Shown: positions 28,979 to 38,234, counted from the stretch's first letter. The stretch: DNA of 64,000 nt from Microbacterium sp. C7(2022) (GCF_028823665.1 NZ_JAPEHV010000001.1:1-64000), one strand, 5' to 3'. Numbers and translations are program-made. The notes: generated by a model not told the origin, from the letters alone.

Positions 28979-29845
28979 CTATCCGGCGGCATCCCCGCGC
29001 GGAGTGCCGGTGCCGGACGGTGGGTTTTGCGACCTGTCGCCACTCCGGCCGGCAGGCTTGCGCTGGGGTGCCATGTCGCGTACTTCGCCGACGACCCGTG
29101 CGGCGTGTTCGATGGCGTCGGCTGCGCGGGGGATCCAGTCGGCGATCGGCGTCATCGACGACCAACCCAATCCGCTGTAGCGCTCGCGAACTTCGCCGCG
29201 CGCGTCGGCTTCGGCCGTCTCAAACGCCACTTCGGCGTCGCGCACGGCGTTGCGGTAGGCGAGGTAGACCTCGGGTGTCACGTCCCCTTGGCTCGCGCGC
29301 CCACGCAGCTCCTGTGCGCCGCGCTGCGCGCGGAGGAACGCGAGGGTGGCCGGATGCTGGGCGTCGAGCATTTGCGGATACGACAGGGCAGTCGCGGCAT
29401 CCGTCTCGTACACCATCCACCGGGCGGTCAGTGCGTCATGCCGTGCGATCAGTTCGTCGATCGGCATCACCGCATCTCGCGCCATCGTGTGATAGCGGAT
29501 GCTGCTCGCTTTCACGTGACCGCGTGCTGCGCGCAAGGCCAGCGACGCCGAGCGATGCATGTCACGCGCATTATTCAGCGCGCGGCGCGCTTGGGCGAAC
29601 GCGGGCGAGGTGGCACCGTACTGCGCCTTGGCGGCCAGCACCTCAGCCTTAGCGGACTTCACCTGGAGGCTGGACTGCGCCAGCTCGCGCCGCGCGAGGC
29701 CCTCTTCGTGGCGTGCGGCATCCAGTTCGAGGCGTCGTGCACGCCGCTTCTTCGTGGTCAACATGCCGTACGCGCCCGCTCCCGCCCCGGCGGCGACGGG
29801 CACAACCCACCACCAGGCTTCGGCGGCCAGCAAGAACGGATCCAC
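28979..29845 (-). CDS. Membrane-anchored protein of unknown function, paralogue of the downstream gene
   Basis: The 288-residue product opens MDPFLLAAEAWWWVVPV, one membrane helix, then a basic stretch and a long helical region with coiled-coil character (about 40-120). Its core at about 136-216, HDALTARWMVYETDAATAL ... PATLAFLRAQR ... AYRNAVRDAEVAFETAEAD, aligns with the adjacent paralogue. The C-terminus is polar and Pro/Gly-rich. The GTG start at 29845 has TAGCAT (29852-29857) six bases upstream, the same promoter layout as the paralogue, so the two are separate leaderless units 9 bp apart. Function is unknown; a membrane-tethered scaffold is one guess. Confidence 0.8.
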   Translation of the reverse strand: MDPFLLAAEAWWWVVPVAAGAGAGAYGMLTTKKRRARRLELDAARHEEGLARRELAQSSLQVKSAKAEVLAAKAQYGATSPAFAQARRALNNARDMHRSASLALRAARGHVKASSIRYHTMARDAVMPIDELIARHDALTARWMVYETDAATALSYPQMLDAQHPATLAFLRAQRGAQELRGRASQGDVTPEVYLAYRNAVRDAEVAFETAEADARGEVRERYSGLGWSSMTPIADWIPRAADAIEHAARVVGEVRDMAPQRKPAGRSGDRSQNPPSGTGTPRGDAAG

Positions 29846-29910
29846 ATCGCCATGCTAGCCGCGCCCACCCTCACACGGTCCGGTTCGAAGCGGACTACCA
29901 GTCGTACGCG

Positions 29911-30051
29911 TCAGCCGAACAGCAGCGCGAACACCGTCGCGCCGCCGCCGACAAGGATGAGCGAGACGATCGCCACCCAGGCGACCACCTTCACGCGGCG
30001 CTGGCGCGCATCGTTGAAACCGGCGTACTCGTCTTCGGCAGAGTTGGTCAT
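29911..30051 (-). CDS. 46-residue single-pass membrane protein downstream of purL
   Basis: This small frame reads MTNSAEDEYAGFNDARQRRV, then one membrane helix (about residues 22-44) and ends LLFG. Its ribosome binding site GAGAGG overlaps the purL stop codon region, seven bases before the ATG at 30051, and only 10 bp separate the genes, so it should be co-transcribed with purL. A charged N-terminus, a basic RQRR patch and one helix suggest an N-in membrane peptide. No function is known to me. Coding is supported by the well-placed ribosome site, GC-rich third positions and a sensible topology. Confidence 0.7.
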   Translation of the reverse strand: MTNSAEDEYAGFNDARQRRVKVVAWVAIVSLILVGGGATVFALLFG

Positions 30052-30061
30052 GATCGGCCTC

Positions 30062-32410
30062 TCAGACAGCGGGTTCGCGAACGATCTCGCCGAAGGCGGC
30101 GGGAAGAGTCTCGGTCGACAAGTCGCGCAGTTCGGTCAGCGGCACGGTGAACAGGCCCTGCACTTCGAGCGCCGGGGCGTCGCCGTCGGCGGCGGCATCG
30201 GTCACGCCGATGCGCAGCACCGGATAGCCACGGCCCTCGCACAGCCCGCGGAACTTCACGTCGTCCTCGCGCGGAACGGTGACGATCACACGACCGGTGG
30301 ACTCGGAGAACAGGGCGGTGGCGGCATCCACCCCATCGCGATCGATGATCTCGTCGAGCCACACGCGCGCGCCGACACCGAAACGCATGACCGACTCGGC
30401 CAGCGCCTGGGCGAGTCCGCCCGAGGACAGGTCGTGTGCGGACGAAATGAGCGACTGGAGTGATCCGGCGTGGATCAGCTCGGCGAGCTTGCGCTCCTGC
30501 GCGAGGTCGACGGCCGGCGGGCGTCCGCCGAGGTGGTCGTGGATCGTGCCGGCCCACTGCGACCCCGACAGCTCGTTCGCTGTCACGCCGAGCAGGTAGA
30601 TGTTCTCGCCGGCGTCCTGCCACCCACTCGGGATGCGGCGCGCGACGTCATCGATGATGCCGAGCACACCCACGACGGGGGTGGGGAAGATCGGCTGGTC
30701 ACCGGTCTGGTTGTAGAACGACACGTTTCCGCCGGTCACCGGAATGCCGAGCTCGAGGCATCCGTCGCTCAAACCGTCCACGGCCTGCGAGAACTGCCAC
30801 ATCACCTCGGGGTTCTCGGGGCTGCCGAAGTTGAGGCAGTCGGTCACGGCCGTCGGGATCGCGCCCGTGACGGCCACGTTCCGGTACGCCTCGGCGAGGG
30901 CGAGCTTTGCGCCCTGGTACGGGTCGAGCTGGCAGAAGCGCCCGTTGCAGTCGGTCGCGATCGCAAAGCCCAGGCCCGACTCCTCGTCGACGCGGATCAT
31001 GCCGGCGTCGTCGGGGAAGCTCAGGGCCGTGTTGCCCATGACGTAGTAGTCGTACTGGTTGGTCACCCACGAGGTGTCAGCGAGGTTCGGGCTCGCAACG
31101 AGCTTCGTGAACTGCGCACGCAGGGTGTCGGCGTCGGTGGCGCGCTCGAGGGCGGCGGCCGAGTCGAGCTGTAGGGCGTCGATCCAGGTGGGGTAGGCCA
31201 CCGGGCGCTCGTACACCGGGCCGTCGACGGCGACGGTCGAGGGATCGACGTCGACGATCTGCTCGCCGTGCCAGAAGATCTCGAGGCGTCCGTCGCCGGT
31301 GACCTCGCCCAGGACGCTCGTCTCGACGTCCCATTTGTCGACGACCGCGAGGAACGCGTCGAGCTTCTCGGGCGCCACGATCGCCATCATGCGCTCCTGG
31401 CTCTCGCTCATGAGAATCTCTTCGGGCGTGAGCGACGGGTCGCGCAGCAGCACGTTCTCGAGGTCAACGCGCATGCCCGATCCGCCGTTGGCGGCCAGCT
31501 CGCTCGTCGCGCACGAGATACCGGCGGCACCCAGGTCTTGGATGGCTTCGACCAGGTCGCCCTGGTACAGCTCAAGGCAGCACTCGATGAGCACCTTCTC
31601 GGCGAACGGGTCGCCGACCTGCACGGCGGGGCGCTTGGTCGGGCCGCCGTCGGCGAAGGTGTCGGAGGCGAGGATGGATGCTCCGCCGATGCCGTCTCCG
31701 CCGGTGCGGGCGCCGAACAGCACAACCTTGTTGCCGGCGCCGGTGGCGTTGGCGAGCTTGATGTCTTCGTGGCGCATGACGCCGACGGCCAGGGCGTTGA
31801 CGAGCGGGTTGCCCTGGTAGACCGCGTCGAACACGGTCTCGCCGCCGATGTTCGGCAGGCCGAGGCAGTTGCCGTAGAACGAGATGCCGCTGACCACACC
31901 GTGCACGACGCGCGCCGTGTCGGGGTTGTCGATCGCGCCGAAGCGCAGCTGGTCCATCACGGCGACCGGGCGGGCGCCCATGGAGATGATGTCGCGGACG
32001 ATGCCGCCGACACCCGTGGCCGCACCCTGGAAGGGCTCGATGTAGCTCGGGTGGTTGTGCGACTCGACCTTGAAGGTGACCGCCCACCCCTCGCCGATGT
32101 CGACGACGCCGGCGTTCTGGCCCATGCCGACCATGAGGCGCTCGCGCATCTCGTCCGAGACTTTGTCGCCGAAGCGGCGCAGGTAGATCTTGCTCGACTT
32201 GTACGAGCAGTGCTCCGACCACATGACCGAGTACATCGCCAGCTCACCCGACGTGGGGCGGCGGCCCAGGATGGTCTTGATCTGCTCGTACTCGTCCGCT
32301 TTGAGACCGAGAGCGCCGTACGGCTGCTCTTTCTCGGGCGTCGTGATGGCGTTCTCGACCGTGTCGGCGACGGGGCGCGCAGCAGCGGTCGTGTCAGAAG
32401 AAGTGGTCAT
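30062..32410 (-). CDS. purL: Phosphoribosylformylglycinamidine synthase subunit II
   Basis: PurL (782 residues, the small-PurL form) uses ATP and ammonia to convert FGAR to FGAM in purine synthesis. It works in a complex with PurQ, which supplies ammonia from glutamine, and PurS, both encoded at 45379-46328. The N-terminal [12 protein letters not shown] motif holds the catalytic histidine region; [21 protein letters not shown] and the repeated AIRS-type ATP-binding halves follow. A TAGACT hexamer near 32452-32457 (minus strand) and a TGGAGCTC ribosome site precede the ATG. A 46-residue membrane protein gene follows immediately. Confidence 0.97.
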   Translation of the reverse strand: MTTSSDTTAAARPVADTVENAITTPEKEQPYGALGLKADEYEQIKTILGRRPTSGELAMYSVMWSEHCSYKSSKIYLRRFGDKVSDEMRERLMVGMGQNAGVVDIGEGWAVTFKVESHNHPSYIEPFQGAATGVGGIVRDIISMGARPVAVMDQLRFGAIDNPDTARVVHGVVSGISFYGNCLGLPNIGGETVFDAVYQGNPLVNALAVGVMRHEDIKLANATGAGNKVVLFGARTGGDGIGGASILASDTFADGGPTKRPAVQVGDPFAEKVLIECCLELYQGDLVEAIQDLGAAGISCATSELAANGGSGMRVDLENVLLRDPSLTPEEILMSESQERMMAIVAPEKLDAFLAVVDKWDVETSVLGEVTGDGRLEIFWHGEQIVDVDPSTVAVDGPVYERPVAYPTWIDALQLDSAAALERATDADTLRAQFTKLVASPNLADTSWVTNQYDYYVMGNTALSFPDDAGMIRVDEESGLGFAIATDCNGRFCQLDPYQGAKLALAEAYRNVAVTGAIPTAVTDCLNFGSPENPEVMWQFSQAVDGLSDGCLELGIPVTGGNVSFYNQTGDQPIFPTPVVGVLGIIDDVARRIPSGWQDAGENIYLLGVTANELSGSQWAGTIHDHLGGRPPAVDLAQERKLAELIHAGSLQSLISSAHDLSSGGLAQALAESVMRFGVGARVWLDEIIDRDGVDAATALFSESTGRVIVTVPREDDVKFRGLCEGRGYPVLRIGVTDAAADGDAPALEVQGLFTVPLTELRDLSTETLPAAFGEIVREPAV

Positions 32411-32452
32411 GCGGCTGAGCTCCAGATTTCGCGGGCGCCGGACGGGTCAAGT

Positions 32453-32860
32453 CTAGTTGCCGGGGTGATCGTGGATGACATCGATCGCGAGACCGGCGGA
32501 TGCCGCCTGCAGGCGCCGATCGTTCGTCCACATCGAGTGGCACTCACGCAGGCGCGCGGCGGTGATGTGGAGTGCGTCCGGCGTCTTGAGCCCCGGCACC
32601 TTCGCGCGCAGTTCGGCCGCATGGACGAACGTCGCGACGTCGAGGTCGATCATGGTCATCGCCGAGAAGAGGCGGGTGAACGCTTCGATGCGCGCCTGGT
32701 CGGCGGAGCGCAACGGGCTGACGAGCACTTCGTGTACAACGAGGGGTGAAATGGCGAAGCCGCCATCCCCGTGCGCCTGGATGCGCTCGCGACAGGCGGC
32801 TCCTCGCGGCCCGTCGTCTTCGACGGCGTAGATCAGGATGCAGGAATCGAGATAGATCAC
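32453..32860 (-). CDS. PIN domain toxin (VapC-like ribonuclease)
   Basis: The 135-residue product is a PIN domain. The expected acidic residues are present: Asp in YLDSCILIY, Glu in VVHEVLVSPL, Asp in KTPDALHITAA and Asp in MWTNDRRL. PIN toxins cut RNA, often tRNA or rRNA, and are held inactive by the co-encoded antitoxin. The GTG start at 32860 overlaps the antitoxin stop (GTGA), the usual coupled layout; the longer frame upstream lacks similarity. Confidence 0.88.
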   Translation of the reverse strand: MIYLDSCILIYAVEDDGPRGAACRERIQAHGDGGFAISPLVVHEVLVSPLRSADQARIEAFTRLFSAMTMIDLDVATFVHAAELRAKVPGLKTPDALHITAARLRECHSMWTNDRRLQAASAGLAIDVIHDHPGN

Positions 32861-33117
32861 TCCCAGTCCTCGCGGGACCGGAGGATGTCTTCGTCGATCT
32901 CCTCCGTTGAGCGCCGAGACTCGGGTGGGAGCGGATGGGCGTTCAGCCAGGCCACGATCTCGTCTCCGGTCCACTTCGTCGGCGACTCTTCACCGATCGG
33001 GACGATCTTGGCCACCGGCGCACCCCGACGCATGATCGTCACCTCGGCCCCTGACTCGACCGACGAGATGATGCGCGAGAGGTTGTTGCGCGCCTCGAGG
33101 ATGTTGTAGGCCGTCAT
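32857..33117 (-). CDS. Phd/YefM-family antitoxin
   Basis: The 86-residue protein opens TAYNILEARNNLSRIISSVE and continues EVTIMRRGAPVAKIVPIG, the Phd/YefM DNA-binding fold; the C-terminal acidic tail would wrap the toxin. It neutralises the PIN toxin encoded next and probably represses the operon. The ATG at 33117 has TACGAT (33125-33130, minus strand) seven bases upstream, so the mRNA is probably leaderless. Confidence 0.88.
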   Translation of the reverse strand: MTAYNILEARNNLSRIISSVESGAEVTIMRRGAPVAKIVPIGEESPTKWTGDEIVAWLNAHPLPPESRRSTEEIDEDILRSREDWE

Positions 33118-33124
33118 GAGGTCG

Positions 33125-33167
33125 ATCGTACGCCCAACCTAGCCAGGTCGCTAGCCAGCAGTATGAT
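33125..33167. promoter_or_regulatory. Divergent leaderless promoters of the toxin-antitoxin pair and terC
   Basis: Minus strand: TACGAT at 33125-33130, seven bases before the antitoxin ATG. Plus strand: TATGAT at 33162-33167, six bases before the terC GTG. Only 56 bp separate the two start codons, so the promoters must overlap. Confidence 0.6.
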
Positions 33168-33173
33168 CGGCGC

Positions 33174-34073
33174 GTGGACTTCTCCTTCGCCTTCACGCCT
33201 GATCTGATTCCGGTCTTCATCACGTTGTTCGTGCTCGAGATCGTGCTCGGTGTCGACAACGTGATCTTCATCTCGATCCTCGCCTCGAAGCTCCCGAAGG
33301 AGCAACAGGCGAAGGCGCGCAACCTGGGTCTCACGCTCGCGATGCTGATGCGCGTGATCTTGGTGCTGTTCGCCGGGTGGATCATCACGCTGAAGGAAGA
33401 CGTGTTCTTCATCGGCGAGATGGGCTTCTCGTGGAAGGACCTGATCCTGATCGCGGGCGGTCTGTTCCTTGTGTACAAGGCCGTCACCGAGATTCACCAC
33501 AAGCTCGAGGGCCATGAAGAGGAGCACGCGGCGAGCGGGCGCGCCACGGTGACTTTCGGCTCGGTGCTCGCGCAGATCCTGCTGCTCGACCTCGTCTTCT
33601 CGCTCGACTCGGTGATTACTGCCGTGGGAATGACGGAGAACCTGGTGATCATCATCACCGTGGTCGTGCTGTCGTTCGGCATCATGCTCTTCGCCTCGCG
33701 CTTCATCTTCACGTTCGTGAATAACCACCCCACGGTGAAGATGCTCGCGCTGTCGTTCCTGCTGCTTATCGGTGTGTTCCTTGTCGCTGAGGGCTTCGAA
33801 GTGAAGATCGACAAGGCGTTCATCTACGGCCCGATGGCGTTCGCGATCCTCGTCGAGGCGCTCAACCTCACCTCCGCGGCTCGCAAGGCGAAGCGCGAGA
33901 AGGCGCGCCAGACGGCGGTGCAGCTGCGCCCGCAGTACCCCGATGTCGACGAGTCGGTCGCCGTGTCTGCGGCACTGTCGGCCGACGCCGAGTCGGGGTC
34001 TGTCGGCCTGTCGCGCAAGCCCGTCGCGGGCACGTCCGAGGCTGAGGGCCCGGGCCGAACCGGGCTGGGCTGA
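33174..34073 (+). CDS. TerC family integral membrane protein
   Basis: The 299-residue protein has seven or more membrane segments with the TerC signature acidic stretches EIVLGVDNVIFISILASKLP near the start and LLDLVFSLDSVITAVGMT in the middle. The family is linked to tellurite resistance and to metal (notably manganese) export; the paired Asp/Glu residues in membrane helices fit ion handling. A His-containing loop HHKLEGHEEEH separates the two halves. The C-terminal 50 residues are polar and probably cytoplasmic. GTG start, leaderless promoter as described in the preceding entry. Confidence 0.9.
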   Translation: MDFSFAFTPDLIPVFITLFVLEIVLGVDNVIFISILASKLPKEQQAKARNLGLTLAMLMRVILVLFAGWIITLKEDVFFIGEMGFSWKDLILIAGGLFLVYKAVTEIHHKLEGHEEEHAASGRATVTFGSVLAQILLLDLVFSLDSVITAVGMTENLVIIITVVVLSFGIMLFASRFIFTFVNNHPTVKMLALSFLLLIGVFLVAEGFEVKIDKAFIYGPMAFAILVEALNLTSAARKAKREKARQTAVQLRPQYPDVDESVAVSAALSADAESGSVGLSRKPVAGTSEAEGPGRTGLG

Positions 34074-34084
34074 CGCGCCGGGGC

Positions 34085-34543
34085 TCAGGCGCGGGCGAGG
34101 TCGTCTTCGAGAGCGACCCACGCGAGCATCGCGCACTTCACGCGGGCCGAGAACTTCGACACCCCCGACAGGGCCGCGGCATCCGCAAACGTCTCCTCAT
34201 CCAGGGGAATACTGCCGCGCGAGCGCAGCGCCTCGCGGAACCCTTCGATCAGGTTCGTCACCTGCTCGCGCGGGAGGCCCTCCTCGCCACCGTCTTCTTC
34301 GATGAGCGCGGCGAGCATCGAGGCCGATGCCTGTGAGATCGAGCATCCGCTGCCCTCCCACGTGACCTCGCGCACGGTTTCACCGTCGTCGCTCAGCCGC
34401 AGACGGAGCGTGACTTCATCGCCGCAGATCGGGTTGCGCTGGTGCGAGGTGGCCGTGCGGCCGACCTCTTCGCCCAGCCCCTTGCCGTGCGGGCGCTTGG
34501 AGTGTTCGAGGATCAGCTCTTGGTACAGGGATTCGAGGCTCAT
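34085..34543 (-). CDS. sufU: Fe-S cluster assembly sulfur-transfer protein SufU
   Basis: SufU (152 residues) is the zinc-dependent partner that accepts sulfur from SufS. Its three expected cysteines are visible: NPICGDE, EGSGCSISQAS and SARVKCAMLAW. Family members begin with a YQELILEHSKRPHG-type helix, which supports the start at 34543 (MSLESLY). It overlaps sufS by 4 bases. Other suf genes (sufB, sufC, sufD) are not in this window. Confidence 0.93.
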   Translation of the reverse strand: MSLESLYQELILEHSKRPHGKGLGEEVGRTATSHQRNPICGDEVTLRLRLSDDGETVREVTWEGSGCSISQASASMLAALIEEDGGEEGLPREQVTNLIEGFREALRSRGSIPLDEETFADAAALSGVSKFSARVKCAMLAWVALEDDLARA

Positions 34544-35838
34544 GAGACTCCGAAGAACGATCGGATGCCGGCGACGCCTTCGAGGAAGGCGTCGATGTCG
34601 GCGTCGGTGTTGTACAGGGCGGCGCTGGCGCGCACCGAGGCGGTGATGCCGAAGCGGCGGTGCAGGGGCTGTGCGCAATGGTGCCCCACCCGCACGGCGA
34701 TGCCGCGCGCGTCGAGGAACTGGCCGGCGTCGTGCGCGTGCACGCCGTCGACGTCGAAAGCGGCGAGTCCGACGCGCGGCGCCGCGCTGCCATCGTCGAG
34801 GATCGCGTCGCCGAGGATCCGCACGCCCTCGATCTCGCGCAGCCCCTCGATCATGCGGTGGCCGAGGCGCTCTTCGTGCGCGTGGATCGCGGGCACCCCG
34901 ACGCCGTCGAGATAGCGAACGGCAGCGGCGAACGCGATCGCCTGCGAGACGGGCTGCGTGCCCGCTTCGAACTTCTGCGGGGCGGGCAGGAAACCTGCTT
35001 CGTCGAGGGTGACCGTCGTCACCATCGACCCGCCGGTGAGGAACGGCGGCAGCGCGTCGAGGATCTCTGCCCGCCCGTACAGCGCGCCGATCCCGTACGG
35101 CCCCATCATCTTGTGGGCCGAGAATGCGGCGAGGTCCACGCCGAGGGCCTGCAGGTCCAGCGGCAGGTGCGGGGCGGACTGGCAGGCGTCCATGACGGTG
35201 AGGGCACCGGCATCCTTCGCCATCGCGATCAGCTGCTCGACGGGGTTAACGAGCCCCAGCACGTTCGACACGTGCGTGAAGGCGACGACCTTCGTGCGTT
35301 CGCCGATCAGTTGCGCGGCAGCGGTCATATCGAGCGTGCCGTCATCGAGGACGGGGATGTGGCGCAGGGTCGCGCCGGTGCGCGCGGCGAGCTCTTGCCA
35401 CGGAATGAGGTTGGCGTGGTGCTCGGCCTCGGTGACGACGATCTCGTCGCCAGCCTTCAGCGCGAACGGCGTGCTTGCCGGGGCGCCGCGCCCGACGCTG
35501 GCGTTACCCAGCGAGTACGCGACGAGGTTGAGGGATGCCGTCGCCCCGCTCGTCCACACGAGATCATCGGCCCGCGCGCCGACGAATCCGGCGACCGCTT
35601 CGCGGGCGTCTTCGAACAGGTCGGTGGCCTCTGCTGCGAGCGTGTGCGCGCCGCGGTGAACGGCGGAGTTCGTGCGCGTGAGGAAGTCGAGCTCGGTATC
35701 GAGCACGACGCGCGGCTTCTGGCTGGTCGCACCCGAGTCGAGGTAGATCAGCGGCGCTCCGTTGACGTTCTGCTCGAGCAGGGGAAAGTCCGCGCGTAGC
35801 GCGGCGGCGTCAAGGGTCGGGGCGGTCGGGGTGCTCAC
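34540..35838 (-). CDS. sufS: Cysteine desulfurase SufS
   Basis: The 432-residue class V aminotransferase-fold enzyme takes sulfur from cysteine using pyridoxal phosphate. The cofactor lysine is in AFSAHKMMGPYGIG, a histidine stacking site is in TEAEHHANLIPWQ, and the persulfide cysteine is in RVGHHCAQPLHRRFG. It passes sulfur to SufU encoded by the overlapping next gene. GTG start at 35838; TAGCCT at 35845-35850 (minus strand) lies six bases upstream, predicting a leaderless sufS-sufU mRNA. Confidence 0.95.
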   Translation of the reverse strand: MSTPTAPTLDAAALRADFPLLEQNVNGAPLIYLDSGATSQKPRVVLDTELDFLTRTNSAVHRGAHTLAAEATDLFEDAREAVAGFVGARADDLVWTSGATASLNLVAYSLGNASVGRGAPASTPFALKAGDEIVVTEAEHHANLIPWQELAARTGATLRHIPVLDDGTLDMTAAAQLIGERTKVVAFTHVSNVLGLVNPVEQLIAMAKDAGALTVMDACQSAPHLPLDLQALGVDLAAFSAHKMMGPYGIGALYGRAEILDALPPFLTGGSMVTTVTLDEAGFLPAPQKFEAGTQPVSQAIAFAAAVRYLDGVGVPAIHAHEERLGHRMIEGLREIEGVRILGDAILDDGSAAPRVGLAAFDVDGVHAHDAGQFLDARGIAVRVGHHCAQPLHRRFGITASVRASAALYNTDADIDAFLEGVAGIRSFFGVS

Positions 35839-35873
35839 CCTTCCAGGCTACGCCGTCGCGCCTGGGCAAGGGC

Positions 35874-35948
35874 GGCGAGCGTCACAGGAGAGCGGCGAGC
35901 GTCACGGGAGAGCGGCGAGCGTCACGCGAGGGCTACGAGCGTCATGCC
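35874..35948. repeat. 20 bp tandem repeat between sufS and the M20 hydrolase gene
   Basis: Three full units of GGCGAGCGTCACNGGAGAGC type start at 35874, 35894 and 35914, with a fourth partial unit (TACGAGCGTCATGCC) that runs into the last codons of the M20 gene at 35942. Units are directly adjacent without spacers. The number of units may vary between strains. Confidence 0.8.
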
Positions 35949-37156
35949 AGGAACTCGCGCGCGGCGACGACGAGGTTCTCCACGCCGTTGGCGAGGGTGG
36001 GCTGCATCACCGGCGCGAAGTACGGCGAGTGGTTCGTCGGCACGTCGCGCTCGATGGTTCCGGATGCTTTCGCCCGGGCATACAGGTCGGGGTCCGCTCC
36101 GCCCCAGAACCAGTAGACGAGCGGCACCCCGGCTTCGCGCGCGAACCACGACACGTCCTCGCTGCCGGTGAACATTCCGGGGTCGACGACGGCGGCTTCG
36201 CCGAACGCCTTCTGGAACGCGGAGCGCAGCCGGTTCGTCGAGTCGACGTCGTTGATCGTGGGCGGCAGTGAGTGGTCGATCGTGATCACGGGCGTGGTGT
36301 CTGCGCCGGATGCCGCGGCCTCGGCATTGACGACGCGCTCGACCTTCTGCATGATGCGCTCGCGCGCGGCCTCGTCCGGGTAACGCAGGCTCAGTTCGAG
36401 CGTCGCCTCGGCCGGGATGATGTTGTTCTTGAGCCCGGCGTGGATCGATCCCACCGTCACCACCGCGACATCGCGCGGGTCGACTTCGCGAGAGACGATC
36501 GTCTGCAGGCGCATCACCGTGGCGGCGGCCATAACCACCGGGTCGATCGTCGAGTGGGGGCGCGACCCGTGTCCGCCCCGGCCGTGCAACACCACACGCA
36601 GCCCGTCGGACGCGGCCATCTGCGTACCCGAGCGCACGCCGATCGTCCCGGCCGGTAGTGGAGTCACGTGCTGGCCCAGCACGATGTCGGGGCGGGGGAA
36701 GCGGTCGAACACGCCGTCGGCGATCATCGCCTGGGCGCCCGCGCCGTACTCTTCGGCGGGCTGGAAGACCACCACGACCGTGCCCTGCCATTCGTCGTGC
36801 GTGTGCAGCAGGCGCTCGATCGCGCCGATCATCGCGCTGATGTGCATGTCGTGGCCGCACGCGTGCATGACGGGGACGTCGAGGCCCGCGGGGTCGACGC
36901 CGCGCACGGTGCTGGCGTAGTCGAGACCGGTGCGCTCTTCGACGGGGAGTCCGTCGGTGTCGGCGCGCAGCCACACCACCGGCCCCTCGCCATTGCGGAT
37001 CACCGTCGCGATGCCCGTCTTGCCGATGCCCTCTTCGTATTCGAGCCCGAGCGCGTCGAGATGCCTGGTGATGACGCCCGCCGTGCGCGTCTCTTGAAAG
37101 GACAGTTCGGGGTGCCGGTGCAGGTCGGTGTACAGAGCGTCGAGGTCGATCGTCAT
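35942..37156 (-). CDS. M20 family amidohydrolase
   Basis: The 404-residue zinc peptidase-fold enzyme matches the M20D amidohydrolases (hippurate, N-acetyl-amino-acid or IAA-amino-acid hydrolases). The opening LHRHPELSFQE, the metal site MHACGHDMHISAM, the catalytic pair VFQPAEEYGAGAQAM and the lid stretch GRGGHGSRPHSTIDPV are all present. No signal peptide is seen. The start at 37156 (MTIDLDAL) is supported by TAGGCT (37164-37169 as its complement) seven bases upstream. The exact N-acyl substrate is unknown. Confidence 0.9.
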   Translation of the reverse strand: MTIDLDALYTDLHRHPELSFQETRTAGVITRHLDALGLEYEEGIGKTGIATVIRNGEGPVVWLRADTDGLPVEERTGLDYASTVRGVDPAGLDVPVMHACGHDMHISAMIGAIERLLHTHDEWQGTVVVVFQPAEEYGAGAQAMIADGVFDRFPRPDIVLGQHVTPLPAGTIGVRSGTQMAASDGLRVVLHGRGGHGSRPHSTIDPVVMAAATVMRLQTIVSREVDPRDVAVVTVGSIHAGLKNNIIPAEATLELSLRYPDEAARERIMQKVERVVNAEAAASGADTTPVITIDHSLPPTINDVDSTNRLRSAFQKAFGEAAVVDPGMFTGSEDVSWFAREAGVPLVYWFWGGADPDLYARAKASGTIERDVPTNHSPYFAPVMQPTLANGVENLVVAAREFLA

Positions 37157-37214
37157 GCAGTCGAGCCTACGCGGGGCATGCCGCGGTGTCAGCGGCCGCA
37201 CTCGGCGAGGGCGC

Positions 37215-38234
37215 TCAGCCGAGGTGCCGAGCCGTGGATCCGCGCACGATGAGTTCGTAGGGGAGCTGCCCCGGCTCGTGCGGCACGGGCGTGGCATCCG
37301 TCGTCTCGAGATCGCTCACGAGCGCCTCGGCCGCCCGCTCGCCCTGGCCCAGGGGGAACTGGTCGACCGTCGTCAGGCGGAAGAATTCCCCCAGCTCGTG
37401 ACCGTCGATCCCGACGATCGACAGGTCGTCGGGGACGCGATAGCCGAGCTCTCGTGCGGCGAGAATCGCGCCGATCGCCATCTCGTCCGACGCCGCGAAG
37501 ATCGCCGTCGGGCGTACGCCGGGTGTTCCGAGCAGCTGCTTGGCGGCGCGGAACCCGCCCTCGATGGTGAAGTCGGCGGGCTCGTACAGGCTCGCTTGCG
37601 GAGCCAGGCCGGCATCGCGCAGCGCGTGCTCGAACCCCAGCCGGCGCTGCGTGGGCACGTGGAAGTCGATGTCGAACTCGGGGTTCGCGCCGATGTGGGC
37701 GATGTCGCGGTGCCCGAGCGAGAGCAGGTGCTCCGTCGCGAGGCGCGCGACGGCAGAGTCATCGACCGTCAGCGTCGTCAGGTGAGGGTTCGGGCCGCCG
37801 ATCGCGATCACCGGCAGACCGAGCCCGCGAAGCAGCGTCGTCTCGGCATCGTCGAGCTCGATCGAGATCGCGACGATGCCATCCACGCGCTGGCGCCGAA
37901 GGAACGTCTCGAACACCTGGCGCCGCTCGGCGCGGTCGCTCGTGAGGTTGTACAGCGTGATGTCGTACCCGCGTCGCATGAGCGCAGAGGCGATACCGCT
38001 CAGCACCGTGGAGAAGAACCACCGGTCGAGGAACGGCACGAGCACACCCACGTTGCGCATGCGCCCGGATGCCAGGGAAGACGCCGACGCCGACACCACA
38101 TATCCGAGGTGTGACGCCGCCGCCTCTACCCGTGCGCGCGTGGGCGCGGACACATTTCCGCGCCCACTCAGGGCGCGCGAGACGGTGGCCGTCGAGACGC
38201 CCGCATGCCGCGCGACTTCATCGATGCTCACCAT
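37215..38234 (-). CDS. LacI family transcriptional regulator, probably of the alpha-glucosidase operon
   Basis: The 339-residue protein has the LacI helix-turn-helix SIDEVARHAGVSTATVSRAL, the hinge helix (about residues 50-58, ASSLASGRMRN) and a periplasmic-binding-protein-like sugar domain. It is encoded 19 bp downstream of the GH13 gene in the same direction, and a palindromic LacI-type operator lies in that operon's promoter. I infer that it represses the operon and itself until an alpha-glucoside or a derivative is present. Confidence 0.9.
   Translation of the reverse strand: MVSIDEVARHAGVSTATVSRALSGRGNVSAPTRARVEAAASHLGYVVSASASSLASGRMRNVGVLVPFLDRWFFSTVLSGIASALMRRGYDITLYNLTSDRAERRQVFETFLRRQRVDGIVAISIELDDAETTLLRGLGLPVIAIGGPNPHLTTLTVDDSAVARLATEHLLSLGHRDIAHIGANPEFDIDFHVPTQRRLGFEHALRDAGLAPQASLYEPADFTIEGGFRAAKQLLGTPGVRPTAIFAASDEMAIGAILAARELGYRVPDDLSIVGIDGHELGEFFRLTTVDQFPLGQGERAAEALVSDLETTDATPVPHEPGQLPYELIVRGSTARHLG

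Noticed and set aside
28835..30463. Plus-strand open frame opposite the tandem paralogues and the 46-residue gene
   Set aside because: It crosses gene boundaries and has low-complexity, Arg/Gly/His-rich composition. The paralogues share sequence with each other on the minus strand, which supports that strand as the coding one.
35874..35948. Possible CRISPR-like array
   Set aside because: The 20 bp units abut directly with no spacers and no cas genes are present; it is a simple tandem repeat.
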